Assembly: GCF_000733125.1 (NCBI RefSeq) | Contig: NZ_JPHU01000015.1 | Coordinates: 19,209 to 83,208 of the forward strand | Length of the DNA: 64,000 bases | From: Parvularcula oceani | GTDB lineage: Bacteria > Pseudomonadota > Alphaproteobacteria > Caulobacterales > Parvularculaceae | Direction of reading: 5' to 3' | In this document: positions 35,151 through 44,194 of the stretch, one piece after another | Numbering within the stretch: position 1 is the first letter of the stretch | Layout: each line of letters starts with the position of its first letter | The notes under the pieces: generated by a model | What the model was told of the DNA's origin: nothing | The model's input: only the letters and a program-made list of their open reading frames with translations | Database searches by the model: none | Made by a program: the position numbers and the translations under genes

Positions 35151-35580
35151 GGTTCTCTTCCTCAAGAGAACCGGCTCTGCGTTGCGCAGGCGCATTCGAG
35201 CTTCGCGTGAGACGCTACGGGCCTCCGCCCTCGTCCCCCGCTCGCCGTCCGGCGACTGACAACCGAGACCGGCTCGGTTTCACCTTTGCCCTTGCGGGCG
35301 CAAAGACGACCGTCCGGCCGCCACCTCCATCCGGAGACAATTGGATCATGACAGATACGATAAGGTTGTTCAAGTGGCGCCGAAAACGACGTCGAAGCTT
35401 CAGGTTGAGGGCGAGCAGGCACGGCTTAGAGTAATGCTGTAGAACAAAAGTTAGTTGAACAAGATCGGCTCGGAGTATCACCCCAATCCTAGAAGTCTCT
35501 CCTTGTTGCTACGCATCCATTTCAGGTCAGACGCCCAGTGAGAAAGAGCGGTTTCAAAGTTTCTTCGACCGAAGCGTTTA
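35151..35580. other. 430-bp gap upstream of the AIPR-like gene
   Basis: No gene recognised. On the minus strand TTGAAC (35368-35373) and CATGAT (35345-35350) are 17 bp apart, a possible promoter for the AIPR-like gene with a leader of nearly 200 nt. The rest shows no clear repeats. Confidence 0.4.
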
Positions 35581-36279
35581 TCATACTCGTTTTCTATATG
35601 CCTTCCGATACTCGAAAAGCGCAACTCCGACCCAGGCTCCCCCCCAATAGCGAAGGTAGTCGCTGTGCACGCCATGGTGTGTGAAATCAGCGTGAAGAAC
35701 GCGATGGATTATGTTTCGACGCTCCGCGTCCGGCTTTCCCTGCGATTTTCCTACTGTATAGCCGAAGTACTTCAACGAAGATATCTCGTGGCCGAAATCT
35801 TCGACGCGATGTATGGATCTGTTTCGGAATGTTGGCTCGGATACTGGACGCCCGTAAGTATGCGGGTGTCGGGGGAGATCCGAAGAGGGCGAAGGCGCAG
35901 AAATCTGCGAAGCACCGGTCAGTGGGTTTTTCAGATTGTTAACGGCTGAGTCCCGATCAGCTCGGGAATGGTCGGATGAAGCAGTGATAACATCTTCCGC
36001 CTGGCGCAAAGGATCGTCGTCTGGCAAATTTGATTTGTGATCTGAAGGTTTGTCTGCCTCCCCATTACCATCCCGCTGTGAATACATGAACATCGCTATC
36101 CCTGCGCATACCGCCGCGATCCAGCCGAACGCATCAGGATCCTCTGCACCTGAGAGGCTAGCGAGCAACGTCGCCACAAAATACACTGGTGCCGTAACGT
36201 AGATAGATAGGAAAAAGAAAACCCATATCATCATTAATGCGGCAAAGACGCTCGCAAATGCTTGTCCAGCGCGTTTCAC
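35581..36279 (-). CDS. membrane-anchored protein of unknown function in the defence island
   Basis: 232 aa. Two N-terminal membrane helices (about 10-42 and 50-66, including MMIWVFFFLSIYVTAPVYF) are followed by a polar, Ser/Asp/Pro-rich linker (about 70-150) and a basic C-terminal domain. That domain reads SLKYFGYTVGKSQGKPDAERR, then IIHRVLH, YLRYWGG and a Lys/Arg-rich end. It recalls a short conserved domain seen at C-termini of uncharacterised phage and defence-associated proteins, but I cannot name it. The gene is visibly AT-richer than its neighbours, suggesting separate acquisition. It starts 27 nt after the helicase stop, so it is likely in the same operon. Confidence 0.65.
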   Translation of the reverse strand: MKRAGQAFASVFAALMMIWVFFFLSIYVTAPVYFVATLLASLSGAEDPDAFGWIAAVCAGIAMFMYSQRDGNGEADKPSDHKSNLPDDDPLRQAEDVITASSDHSRADRDSAVNNLKNPLTGASQISAPSPSSDLPRHPHTYGRPVSEPTFRNRSIHRVEDFGHEISSLKYFGYTVGKSQGKPDAERRNIIHRVLHADFTHHGVHSDYLRYWGGAWVGVALFEYRKAYRKRV

Positions 36280-36305
36280 GCCTTTCTCCTACTGCGGACG
36301 ATCGC

Positions 36306-39300
36306 TCAACTCACCGTCTCTACGCCTATAGTATTGACCGAAGTAATTGCCTGCCAAGCAATGAGGGTGACGTTCTCTGAATGAACGGGATCCTTCAGTT
36401 TGGGCTGCTCGTAGGGCTCAACACCTGAGGTGAGAATAAAAGTAACCAATGGGCCTACGTCGCCGCATGCTGCCGCTTGTGCGTAGAAAGGGCGAAGCTG
36501 GTTCTTCTCACGCGGACTCCAGGGTGACTCCGCGATGCGTATCGCTTGGTTGACTGTTGTTTCGTCGGCGATATTGCTTTCATGCTTGCGCAGCAATGCA
36601 GCGACGTCACGGTTCAGCTTGTCTATGCGCGGCTGCACGTTCCTAGGGTCAGTCTCATAATTCCAAGCAGCCACAATGTCGTCTCGGCAGGCTTCCCACA
36701 ACGAGAAGACCTTCTCCAATTCGAGCGCTTCATCTACGACCCTCGTGGTTTCGGGTGCGCATTCGGCGAGACGCAAACCCACCGCCAGTTCGTCATCCAT
36801 CTTGAAGGGCCGCTCACCGCCGCTCTCGGTGCTGATCGGTGCCCAGTCGGCGCTCGTAGGTATGAATCGGAAGAACACTTCATCGGCGATCTCCGCACAG
36901 AAGACTACGCCCTGCCGATCACCCTTCGCGAAGCCCGACCCGATGCCTGCGGGGAGGTTGCGGTAGTAAGCGGGACGGTCGCCTAGTGCACCGCGGAGAG
37001 CCTGGCGGTACTCTTCGCCGGACTGCGCCGCGCCGCCTGCGCCGCCTCTCTCATAGAGCGACGGGTCTTCCGCGAGCAGCTTCTCTATCTCGCTTCGGGT
37101 CTGAGTGAAACTCTGATCGCCATCTTCGCCGTCCTCAACGGGGGCGCGTACGCCAATAGTGCGGGCAGCTGCCGCAATCTTGTCGAGTATACGCTGCTCG
37201 AGGCGTAGCAACCGGTCGAGCCTCTCGGCCGGAAAGATCGTTGTCAGGAAAACCTCATCATGCGGACTACCAATGCGGTCGACACGGCCGTGCCGTTGAA
37301 CGAGGCGCATCGGGTTCCATGGCACGTCGAAGTTCACGACATGCCGGCAATCCTGTAGGTTCACGCCCTCAGCTAGCACGTCAGTGGTGATGAGAAGGTC
37401 GTAAAGGTCTTCCGCTCCTGGGCTACCAGCTGTCCGAGGCGTAAATCCTTCCGTCGCCCGCGCTTTCGTGACGTCGCCTTCGCCATCGCCGCTGACCGAG
37501 GCAATGCGACCGACATAGTCGCCCAAAGAATGCGTCTCTGCCTGCTCAGCAAGAAAATCGCGGATGTAGGCGACGGTATCGGAGAAGTACGAGAAGACGA
37601 GAACTTTGCGATCGCGGCGCGCTTGTGTCGGATCCTTCGCTCCTGCCTCGGCTTCCGCCGCAATATCGCGTAGCCGCGCCACGAGCGCGAGTAGCTTGTC
37701 GTCCGTTTCGGGGGTAACCGCCCCAGCGGCATCTAGCAGTCCCTGGAGCTTGGCGCGGTCACCTTCGACGTCGCGACGTAGACTGTCCGTGTCGTACGCG
37801 CTCGCGGGCTCGGACAGATCGTTGTTGCCGAGTACGTCCGACAAGTCCTCTTCGTCAGCGGCCCCCTGCCAGTCTCGCAGGAACTGAGTGCCGACGACGT
37901 GTCCTTCGGCTAGCGCAGCAAGGAAGGTATCATGCTCGCGAACCATTTTCGTTAGCGTGCGCCTGAAGGCATGAGCTGAGGACTCGAAGCGTTTGAGGAG
38001 GCCGGAACGGAGCAGGCCGATTGCCGCCTGCGCCTGAGCTGCTTCCTCGTCGTCTTCGCCGGATAGGCGGTAGGCTGCCGTATGGTAGCGTGCAAAAAGT
38101 ACCTGTTCGGCGCGCGAGCGCTGTGGATCGAGCGCCGCTTCAACAGCGTCGAACAAGGCGGGCAGGGGGCCGTCTACCTCGTATCGAACGGTTTTCGGTG
38201 TCGCGCGGGGAAAGCTCAATTGCTGCTCGGTCCCGTCGGGACCGATGAACCGCTCGTCCTTGTAGTGCCGCTTCACGAACGCCCGCGTCCGCTTCACGCA
38301 GGTGGCGTCGATGATAGGGAATAGACGGTCGGGACTGAGGTCGGATGGGCTCTCCGCCGCGGCAGAGCGGAACGCAGCCCGCAGGCTTCGAACGCCTTGC
38401 TCCGCCAGCCCAGCGTCCTGTCGAACGAAAGACGTAATGGCCTCGTGGAGATCCCAGATCGAGTTGTTCACGGGGGTCGCGGTTAGCAGCAGGACCTCGC
38501 GCTTGCGTGCCCCGCGCAGGAGTTGGCGAAGCACCCCTGCGCGCGTGCGCGATGCTGGATTGCGGTAGTTGTGGGCCTCGTCGATGACCACGAGCTGATA
38601 GTCATCGATATCGTGCGTCAGGTGCGTGCCGGGTCCGAGACCTAACTGCCGCTCGTTCGCCAGCTGCTCGTAGGACAAGACGTCCGCCGAGATGTCGAAC
38701 GAATGGTCCTTAATGAACTTCTCCCAGTTGCGCCGCAGAGCGGCGGGGCAGAGGAGGAGGGTGCGTTGGCGGCGCTGGTGGTAGGGACGCATGATCTCGC
38801 CGCCGATGAACGTCTTGCCGAGTCCCACCTCGTCGGCGACCATCACGCCGCCGAGTTCACGCATAATGCGGCGCGCGCGGGCGACGCCGTGCATCTGAAA
38901 CTCCATGAGGCTGAGGCCGCCTGACGTCTCCTCGGCTTCCGCCTCCAGATCGTCGCCATACGCGGCCAGCAACATGCGGACGTAGACGTCGAAGGGCTCG
39001 TAGGCGCCGATCAGCGCTTCGAGGAAGCCCGCGAGGTCGTAAGGTTCCGCTTCGTTCCACAAGCCGTCGAACCAGGCATGGGCGTCGCGGACTGCATGAT
39101 CGTCGGTGCGGACGAGGCTCGCCTCCAGGTTCGTGGTTAGCCCGGCGCGGGTCAGGTTGGACGAGCCGACCATGACGCCCGCACCCTCCTCGCCGGGCCC
39201 GCCGAATAGGTAGGCCTTGGCGTGCAGGAACCTGTCCGTGTACCGCCGCGCCTCGACCCGGCCCGAGCGTAGGAGCGCAATGAGGCGCGTCAGCTGCGTG

Positions 39301-39662
39301 CGTGCTTCGGAGCCGAACGGGTAGGCGTCGCGCGCCGCGCGGGCGCGCGCCTCGTCGCGCAGAACCGACTCGCCCAGCAGACGCTTCGCCATCATCGCGT
39401 GCGTCTCGCCGGGGCGGGGGACGGCCGCGTCGAGGTCGGCGGGCGCCTCCGAGCCGAGCAGCAGGCGGACCCGGCCGCAGCCTTCGAGCCGAGGGACGAG
39501 GCGGACGAGCCCCGCCGGGGTGAAGAAGCCCGTCGCGACGGCCAGCGCGCTAGGGCCGTCCGCGCCCCGCCCGCCCAACGCCGCGTGCAGCGCCGCGTCG
39601 TGCGTGTTGCCGTCCAGGTTGTCGATCAGGGGGCCGAGGCCGTCGGTCATCCGCTCGGTCAC
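36306..39662 (-). CDS. PLD-nuclease / SNF2-family helicase fusion (defence)
   Basis: 1118 aa. Residues about 30-195 form a phospholipase-D-type nuclease unit with H-A-K (147-149) in FLHAKAYLFGG and GSSNLTRAG (166-174). Residues about 250-860 form an SNF2 helicase: DEVGLGKT (277-284), DEAH (361-364), LLTATPVNN, and the C-terminal lobe with KVLVFSYFSDT, LITTDVLAEGVNLQDC and QRHGRVDRIGS. The C-terminal 250 residues are not assigned. ATG overlaps the methyltransferase stop (ATGA), so the two are one functional pair: helicase/nuclease plus modification enzyme, like an unfused restriction system or a DISARM-like core. Confidence 0.88.
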   Translation of the reverse strand: MTERMTDGLGPLIDNLDGNTHDAALHAALGGRGADGPSALAVATGFFTPAGLVRLVPRLEGCGRVRLLLGSEAPADLDAAVPRPGETHAMMAKRLLGESVLRDEARARAARDAYPFGSEARTQLTRLIALLRSGRVEARRYTDRFLHAKAYLFGGPGEEGAGVMVGSSNLTRAGLTTNLEASLVRTDDHAVRDAHAWFDGLWNEAEPYDLAGFLEALIGAYEPFDVYVRMLLAAYGDDLEAEAEETSGGLSLMEFQMHGVARARRIMRELGGVMVADEVGLGKTFIGGEIMRPYHQRRQRTLLLCPAALRRNWEKFIKDHSFDISADVLSYEQLANERQLGLGPGTHLTHDIDDYQLVVIDEAHNYRNPASRTRAGVLRQLLRGARKREVLLLTATPVNNSIWDLHEAITSFVRQDAGLAEQGVRSLRAAFRSAAAESPSDLSPDRLFPIIDATCVKRTRAFVKRHYKDERFIGPDGTEQQLSFPRATPKTVRYEVDGPLPALFDAVEAALDPQRSRAEQVLFARYHTAAYRLSGEDDEEAAQAQAAIGLLRSGLLKRFESSAHAFRRTLTKMVREHDTFLAALAEGHVVGTQFLRDWQGAADEEDLSDVLGNNDLSEPASAYDTDSLRRDVEGDRAKLQGLLDAAGAVTPETDDKLLALVARLRDIAAEAEAGAKDPTQARRDRKVLVFSYFSDTVAYIRDFLAEQAETHSLGDYVGRIASVSGDGEGDVTKARATEGFTPRTAGSPGAEDLYDLLITTDVLAEGVNLQDCRHVVNFDVPWNPMRLVQRHGRVDRIGSPHDEVFLTTIFPAERLDRLLRLEQRILDKIAAAARTIGVRAPVEDGEDGDQSFTQTRSEIEKLLAEDPSLYERGGAGGAAQSGEEYRQALRGALGDRPAYYRNLPAGIGSGFAKGDRQGVVFCAEIADEVFFRFIPTSADWAPISTESGGERPFKMDDELAVGLRLAECAPETTRVVDEALELEKVFSLWEACRDDIVAAWNYETDPRNVQPRIDKLNRDVAALLRKHESNIADETTVNQAIRIAESPWSPREKNQLRPFYAQAAACGDVGPLVTFILTSGVEPYEQPKLKDPVHSENVTLIAWQAITSVNTIGVETVS

Positions 39663-42600
39663 GCCGCGTCCTCCTGCCCCGCGGCGGCATCCGGCAGCCG
39701 CGTCGCCCAGTCGTCGTAGTGTCCGAGCACGGCGGCCAGGCGCGGCTCGTAGTCCCAGCCCTCGTGGAAGGTCTCGAAGACGTGGACCAGCTGCTCGCGG
39801 CTGAGGCCATAGAGATGGGCCACCACGGCATCGAGTTCGTGGATCATCGCGTCCTTCCGGTCCGGGCGCAGAGGGCCGTACTCGACGCCGACAGCCTCGG
39901 CCCAGTCGGCGTAGCGGTCGTCCACGGCAGCAAGGCGGCCGGAGAGAGCGACGGTGCGTTGCCAGAGGGGATTGGAGCGATCGGGACGGGGAATAGGGAA
40001 GGGGTTGATGACGAAGAAGCTGACATGTGATTCCGTTACGCGACGTGCGTACCAGTCAAGTGGAATAGAGCATAGGATACCCAACAAGAACGCTTCGTCC
40101 TTTTCGTCGCCACGCGGAAATAGGAAGTACTGAGCCTGATGGGCCGCAAAGGTGTCGGGCGGCATTAACGCTACGCGGACTGTTCGTGTGTCACCTGCCC
40201 GCGAGCTGTCCCGAAAAGCGACACGGGGCCGACGGTTCGGTAGGGTTGCGAAGTCACCTCGATAACTTTCCCCGAACTCACGGTGAGCACTTCCTTTGGG
40301 TGCTCGCATACGCTTCGATAAGATGCGACGTTCGGTCCTGTCGATGGGGGCATGGCCATAACGTTCTCCGCTGTCGGGTTGCCACAGGTCGAACGTTTCT
40401 CCTTTAAACACCGGGTACGTGCCTTCCGGACCCTCGTCGGTCGTCACCGTGATGAGGCGCCGTTCGGGTTTGGCGTTCTTCGGACTGTCCTTGTCGCCGG
40501 TCGCATGGAGTTCAACGTCCGGCCGCGCGCGCCAGCCCTGGCCCTCGTCGTGATCCAAACGTGGGTGACGCCGCATCTGCAAGAAGATGTCGAAGCTCTC
40601 CGGGGTCGGCAGCATGGGCAGGGCAGCGACGTCCGTCCACGTTGCGACCTCGCTACCGCTTACGGTGCGCTGAGTGCTGAGACCGGCTTCGTACCGTTCG
40701 AACCTGTCAAACGGGCCTCGTAGGGTGATAGAGGCGTTTTGCCCGCCACGGGTGATTACGGTCAGCGCGATCGTCCACTGCGGGTGTATCTCATCGAAAG
40801 CCCACCGTCGGCTGTTCGTGAGCAGTGTCGTATCGACGAAGTGGGCTTCCTCGAAGACAACTTCCCGGAAGGTCGAAGTACCTTTTGCTGATAGTGCGCT
40901 CCGCGGCAGCACCACGCCGAACCGACCGCCGTTCTGTGCCGACAAGTGCCAGAAGCGCCAGCAGAACGCCTTGTAGACATCGGCATCTCCGGTTCCCATG
41001 CCGGGGTACTGGTCGGTGACGATGGCGTCGCGAAATTTATCAGCGGTCGTCAACTCCTTGGTCAGAAGCTCGGCTAGGTCGTTACGCTCTTTCGCGTACT
41101 GTTCCTGCCTAGCTTCTCGTTCCTCGTTTTTCAGTCCGCGCAGACCAGGGAAGTGCCGAGCCCAGAATGTCCTGTCATCGACCTTTGGTTTCTTCCAAGG
41201 CGGATTCCCCAGCATCACGTCGAAGCCAGGTCGGTCGCGTAGGAAGATCTCGGGGAATGCTACCGGAAAGTGGAGGGCGGACAGACCATTCAGTGCACGA
41301 TGCGCCGCAGCGATAGTTGCCGCCTTGTCAAGGTCACGCGTCTGGTCCCGCCAAACTTCCGGCTCGAAGACGACTTCATCCGACAACGGCTCCGCCGACA
41401 GTACATCACAAAGTTCGCGGATGCTCGCTAGTGCTTCATCGGCCTCGCGCACTGCTTCCCGACTCTCTCGAACCTCAGCCACTGTCGCGTCGTTCAATGT
41501 GCCGAGTCTGCGTAGCGCAGGCTCAGCATCGGCCAGCAGGTCGCGTGCGGTCGTCCCGAAGAGGTCGCCAGCCTCTTCATCCAGTCGTTCCTTCATTTGT
41601 GCCACCGTCCCCACGCCCACTAGCGCGTTCCCCTGGCGCAGATTGTGGTCCAGCACCGCCAGCGGCAGGCCGGGTACGAAGGTGTGCAGCCAGACGGCAA
41701 GGCGCGCTAGCTCCACGGCCTGCGGATTTAGGTCCACGCCGTACACGCACAGCCGGGCGATCAGGCGCCGTAGGAGCTGGCGGTCCTCGATCTCCGCCGA
41801 CGGATCCTTCATGGCGTCCCGCGCGGCGCGCTTGAGCTCGTCCAAGCGCTGCACGACGTTCGTCAGCGGGTCGCCCGCCTCGGACCGCCGCTGCAGGTAG
41901 CTCGCGATCCGCCGCTCGATCCGGTCGATGGCCGCGACCAGGAAGTGCCCCGACCCCATGGCGATGTCGGCCACGCGGAAGTCGAAAAGCGTTCGCGCCG
42001 CATCGGTCGCGTCCAGCGCGTCCAGCCGCGCGAAGTGGTCGTCCAGCGCGGGTTCTAGCGCGCGGTCGAGCAGGTGTGCGACCGCGAACGGCTTGGTGTA
42101 GTAGCTGCCCGTGGCCTTCCGCGCGCCGGACTGGTTGTGAAGGTACACCTCGCCCTTCTTGATCGACGGTTCGGCGCCGTCCTTGGTCGGCTCCAGGATC
42201 AAGTCGTCGGTCTTCGGGTTCGCCTTGCCGCGCCACCTGGACTTGTTCTGATAGCGGACGGTGAGATCCGTTCCCGCCACCGACAGATCCGATTCGAGCA
42301 GCCCCTCGTATATCGTCCCGAACTCCCGCACACCGAGTGACCGGAAGTCCACGGGCGCGAGGCGGTGGTCCGCGCCGTTGCCGTCGTGGGATAGCAGCAG
42401 CGCCTCCAGCGCGGGCGCGAAGGCCTCGTTGGGCAAGTTGAGGTTAGCCAGCAGCGCGCCCTCCTCGCTGACCGCGGGGTCGGAGGAGAACAGCGTGCCG
42501 TTGTAGGCGGGAACGCCCCACTCGGTCTTCCCCTTGCTGACGGCTCGGAACAGCGCGGTCACGTCGTCCCAGTGCTGCGTGCCCTCGGCGAGCGGTGTCC

Positions 42601-43798
42601 CGTTGGTGTGCAGGTCCGCGAGCCCCTGCGCCTTCCGCGTTAGGGACCGCTCGCGATACGCCTCGTTGCTGCGGTAGGGTAGGCGGTCACCGTCCTCGGC
42701 GTAGGCGAGGAAGAGAAGGCGGAAGAGTAGCGTCAGCGAGGCCCGATAGGTAAGCGCGAGCTGGTCAGCTGTCGAATCCTCTAGCTTCTGGGCATTGACC
42801 ACCGCACGCGCGAGCTGCGGGACGACCTGTTCGTAGATACGGCGGCGGAGATCCTTCGCCAGGCCCGCCGCATAGCGTTCGGAATCTCTGAGCAGCTGCT
42901 CGACCGTCCCGTCTTGGGCGAGCGCGTTGGCAGAGAAGAGCAACCAAACGAACGCGCGCTCCTCCGCGCCCGCATAGCGCAGATCGATCTCGACGAAGGT
43001 TTCAGCCGGACCGCGCCGGCCCACGCCGGTGTCTGCGTCGGTAGGATAGAGCCGGAGCCGACCGTCGCGAACGAGGATCACCCAGCGGAGGTTCTGCTCG
43101 TCAGCTTTGGTCAGCGCATAGGAGACCGGGGAGAGGTTGTTGAAGCGCGCCGCTACACCATCGGGTCGTTCGTCCGGTTCCAACAGGACGGCCAAGGCGC
43201 GCCGGCGGTCCTGCGAGCGAAGCAGGAGGGTATGCCGGGCAAGTTCATCGACGTCGTAGCCGAGCGCAGGCAGCATCGCGCGGCCTTTCTTGCGCCGAAG
43301 GTCGCCCGCCTTCGCGGCGGCTTCCCTGCGCCTAGGCCCCGCCTCGTCGCCCTCGCCTCTGTCAAAGGTTCGCAGCGCGTGGTTCGCGAACAAACCCTCG
43401 TTGCGAAGCCCAGCTAACTCACCTTCCGCCAATGTTGGCAGCGCATCGGTGAGGAAGCGACGGGCAGCTTGCGCATTCGGCTCACCCAGTGCAGCTTCTG
43501 CAATCGAGCGCGCCTGCTCTGCTGGTTGGTCGAGGGCGACGACAGGGTCATCCTCATCGGGCCCGCATAGAGCTGACAGCTCGCCGTAGAGAGCGATGGC
43601 AAGAACAGGCGTTGCCCGCCGGTCCCGCCGTGCCTTCTGCCACCGTTTCATCGTCCCGGCGGTTGGCTTTTCGGCGAGATGACTGACGACAACTTCTAGG
43701 GTGTTGGCGCCCTTACCTACGAAGAGCTGGCCGTCGCGACCGCCTTTCGGCAGTTCCGCCAGCGGGCGCGGCAACGCCTCCTCGATGAACCCTTCCAT
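39659..43798 (-). CDS. Eco57I/PglX-like N6-adenine DNA methyltransferase with TRD
   Basis: 1379 aa. The AdoMet-binding motif I is DIAMGSGHF near residue 613 and the catalytic motif NPPW (MLGNPPWKKPK) near 863, both in the order of gamma-class adenine methyltransferases. An N-terminal about 550-residue region and a C-terminal target-recognition region (MRAPKGSAHREFGESYRGDF..., FFVINPFPIPRPD) resemble type IIG/PglX enzymes. No N-terminal endonuclease motif was found; cutting would come from the PLD domain of the partner. ATG at 43798 (MEGFIEEALPRPL) follows GGGGTAAG; the upstream in-frame ATG at 43846 is weaker. It probably marks self DNA for the system. Confidence 0.87.
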   Translation of the reverse strand: MEGFIEEALPRPLAELPKGGRDGQLFVGKGANTLEVVVSHLAEKPTAGTMKRWQKARRDRRATPVLAIALYGELSALCGPDEDDPVVALDQPAEQARSIAEAALGEPNAQAARRFLTDALPTLAEGELAGLRNEGLFANHALRTFDRGEGDEAGPRRREAAAKAGDLRRKKGRAMLPALGYDVDELARHTLLLRSQDRRRALAVLLEPDERPDGVAARFNNLSPVSYALTKADEQNLRWVILVRDGRLRLYPTDADTGVGRRGPAETFVEIDLRYAGAEERAFVWLLFSANALAQDGTVEQLLRDSERYAAGLAKDLRRRIYEQVVPQLARAVVNAQKLEDSTADQLALTYRASLTLLFRLLFLAYAEDGDRLPYRSNEAYRERSLTRKAQGLADLHTNGTPLAEGTQHWDDVTALFRAVSKGKTEWGVPAYNGTLFSSDPAVSEEGALLANLNLPNEAFAPALEALLLSHDGNGADHRLAPVDFRSLGVREFGTIYEGLLESDLSVAGTDLTVRYQNKSRWRGKANPKTDDLILEPTKDGAEPSIKKGEVYLHNQSGARKATGSYYTKPFAVAHLLDRALEPALDDHFARLDALDATDAARTLFDFRVADIAMGSGHFLVAAIDRIERRIASYLQRRSEAGDPLTNVVQRLDELKRAARDAMKDPSAEIEDRQLLRRLIARLCVYGVDLNPQAVELARLAVWLHTFVPGLPLAVLDHNLRQGNALVGVGTVAQMKERLDEEAGDLFGTTARDLLADAEPALRRLGTLNDATVAEVRESREAVREADEALASIRELCDVLSAEPLSDEVVFEPEVWRDQTRDLDKAATIAAAHRALNGLSALHFPVAFPEIFLRDRPGFDVMLGNPPWKKPKVDDRTFWARHFPGLRGLKNEEREARQEQYAKERNDLAELLTKELTTADKFRDAIVTDQYPGMGTGDADVYKAFCWRFWHLSAQNGGRFGVVLPRSALSAKGTSTFREVVFEEAHFVDTTLLTNSRRWAFDEIHPQWTIALTVITRGGQNASITLRGPFDRFERYEAGLSTQRTVSGSEVATWTDVAALPMLPTPESFDIFLQMRRHPRLDHDEGQGWRARPDVELHATGDKDSPKNAKPERRLITVTTDEGPEGTYPVFKGETFDLWQPDSGERYGHAPIDRTERRILSKRMRAPKGSAHREFGESYRGDFATLPNRRPRVAFRDSSRAGDTRTVRVALMPPDTFAAHQAQYFLFPRGDEKDEAFLLGILCSIPLDWYARRVTESHVSFFVINPFPIPRPDRSNPLWQRTVALSGRLAAVDDRYADWAEAVGVEYGPLRPDRKDAMIHELDAVVAHLYGLSREQLVHVFETFHEGWDYEPRLAAVLGHYDDWATRLPDAAAGQEDAA

Positions 43799-43963
43799 TC
43801 TTACCCCGCACCTACGCCCTTCTCGCAATGATTGCAGGCGTTTCATGGTCGGTGCAACGGGTTAGCGTCTGGAAGCGGAGGATGCTGAAAGTGCCTGCGG
43901 GATAGGTGGGGCGGGCCATGAACCCCCCCGGTCCGATTCGGCACCGTGTGTTGGGCTTGGAAG

Positions 43964-44194
43964 CTAGTTTGCCGACTGACTGCGCTTGGCTGCTTTGAAA
44001 CCCGGGTCACCTGCAAGGAACGCCCGGATCATATGCGGTGCCAGTTGCGCCGGCGTCTGCGCCTCGCCGTACTCGCGCTCGTAGGCGTCGGCATAAAGCT
44101 TCAGCTCTTCGGCGAGGTCCGGCCCGATCGTGAGGGTCAGGCGGACGGGCTTGCGGGCGACCTCGCGGCCGAGGCGGAGGGTCTTCTTCGTCAT
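43964..44194 (-). CDS. DUF2274 protein at the end of the trb operon
   Basis: 76 aa basic protein (MTKKTLRLGREVARKPVRLTL...YADAYEREYGE, ending PGFKAAKRSQSAN). A DUF2274 gene directly after trbI is the normal end of Trb-type ICE operons. ATG overlaps the trbI stop (ATGA). Function unknown; an RHH-like DNA-binding fold is possible. Confidence 0.82.
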   Translation of the reverse strand: MTKKTLRLGREVARKPVRLTLTIGPDLAEELKLYADAYEREYGEAQTPAQLAPHMIRAFLAGDPGFKAAKRSQSAN

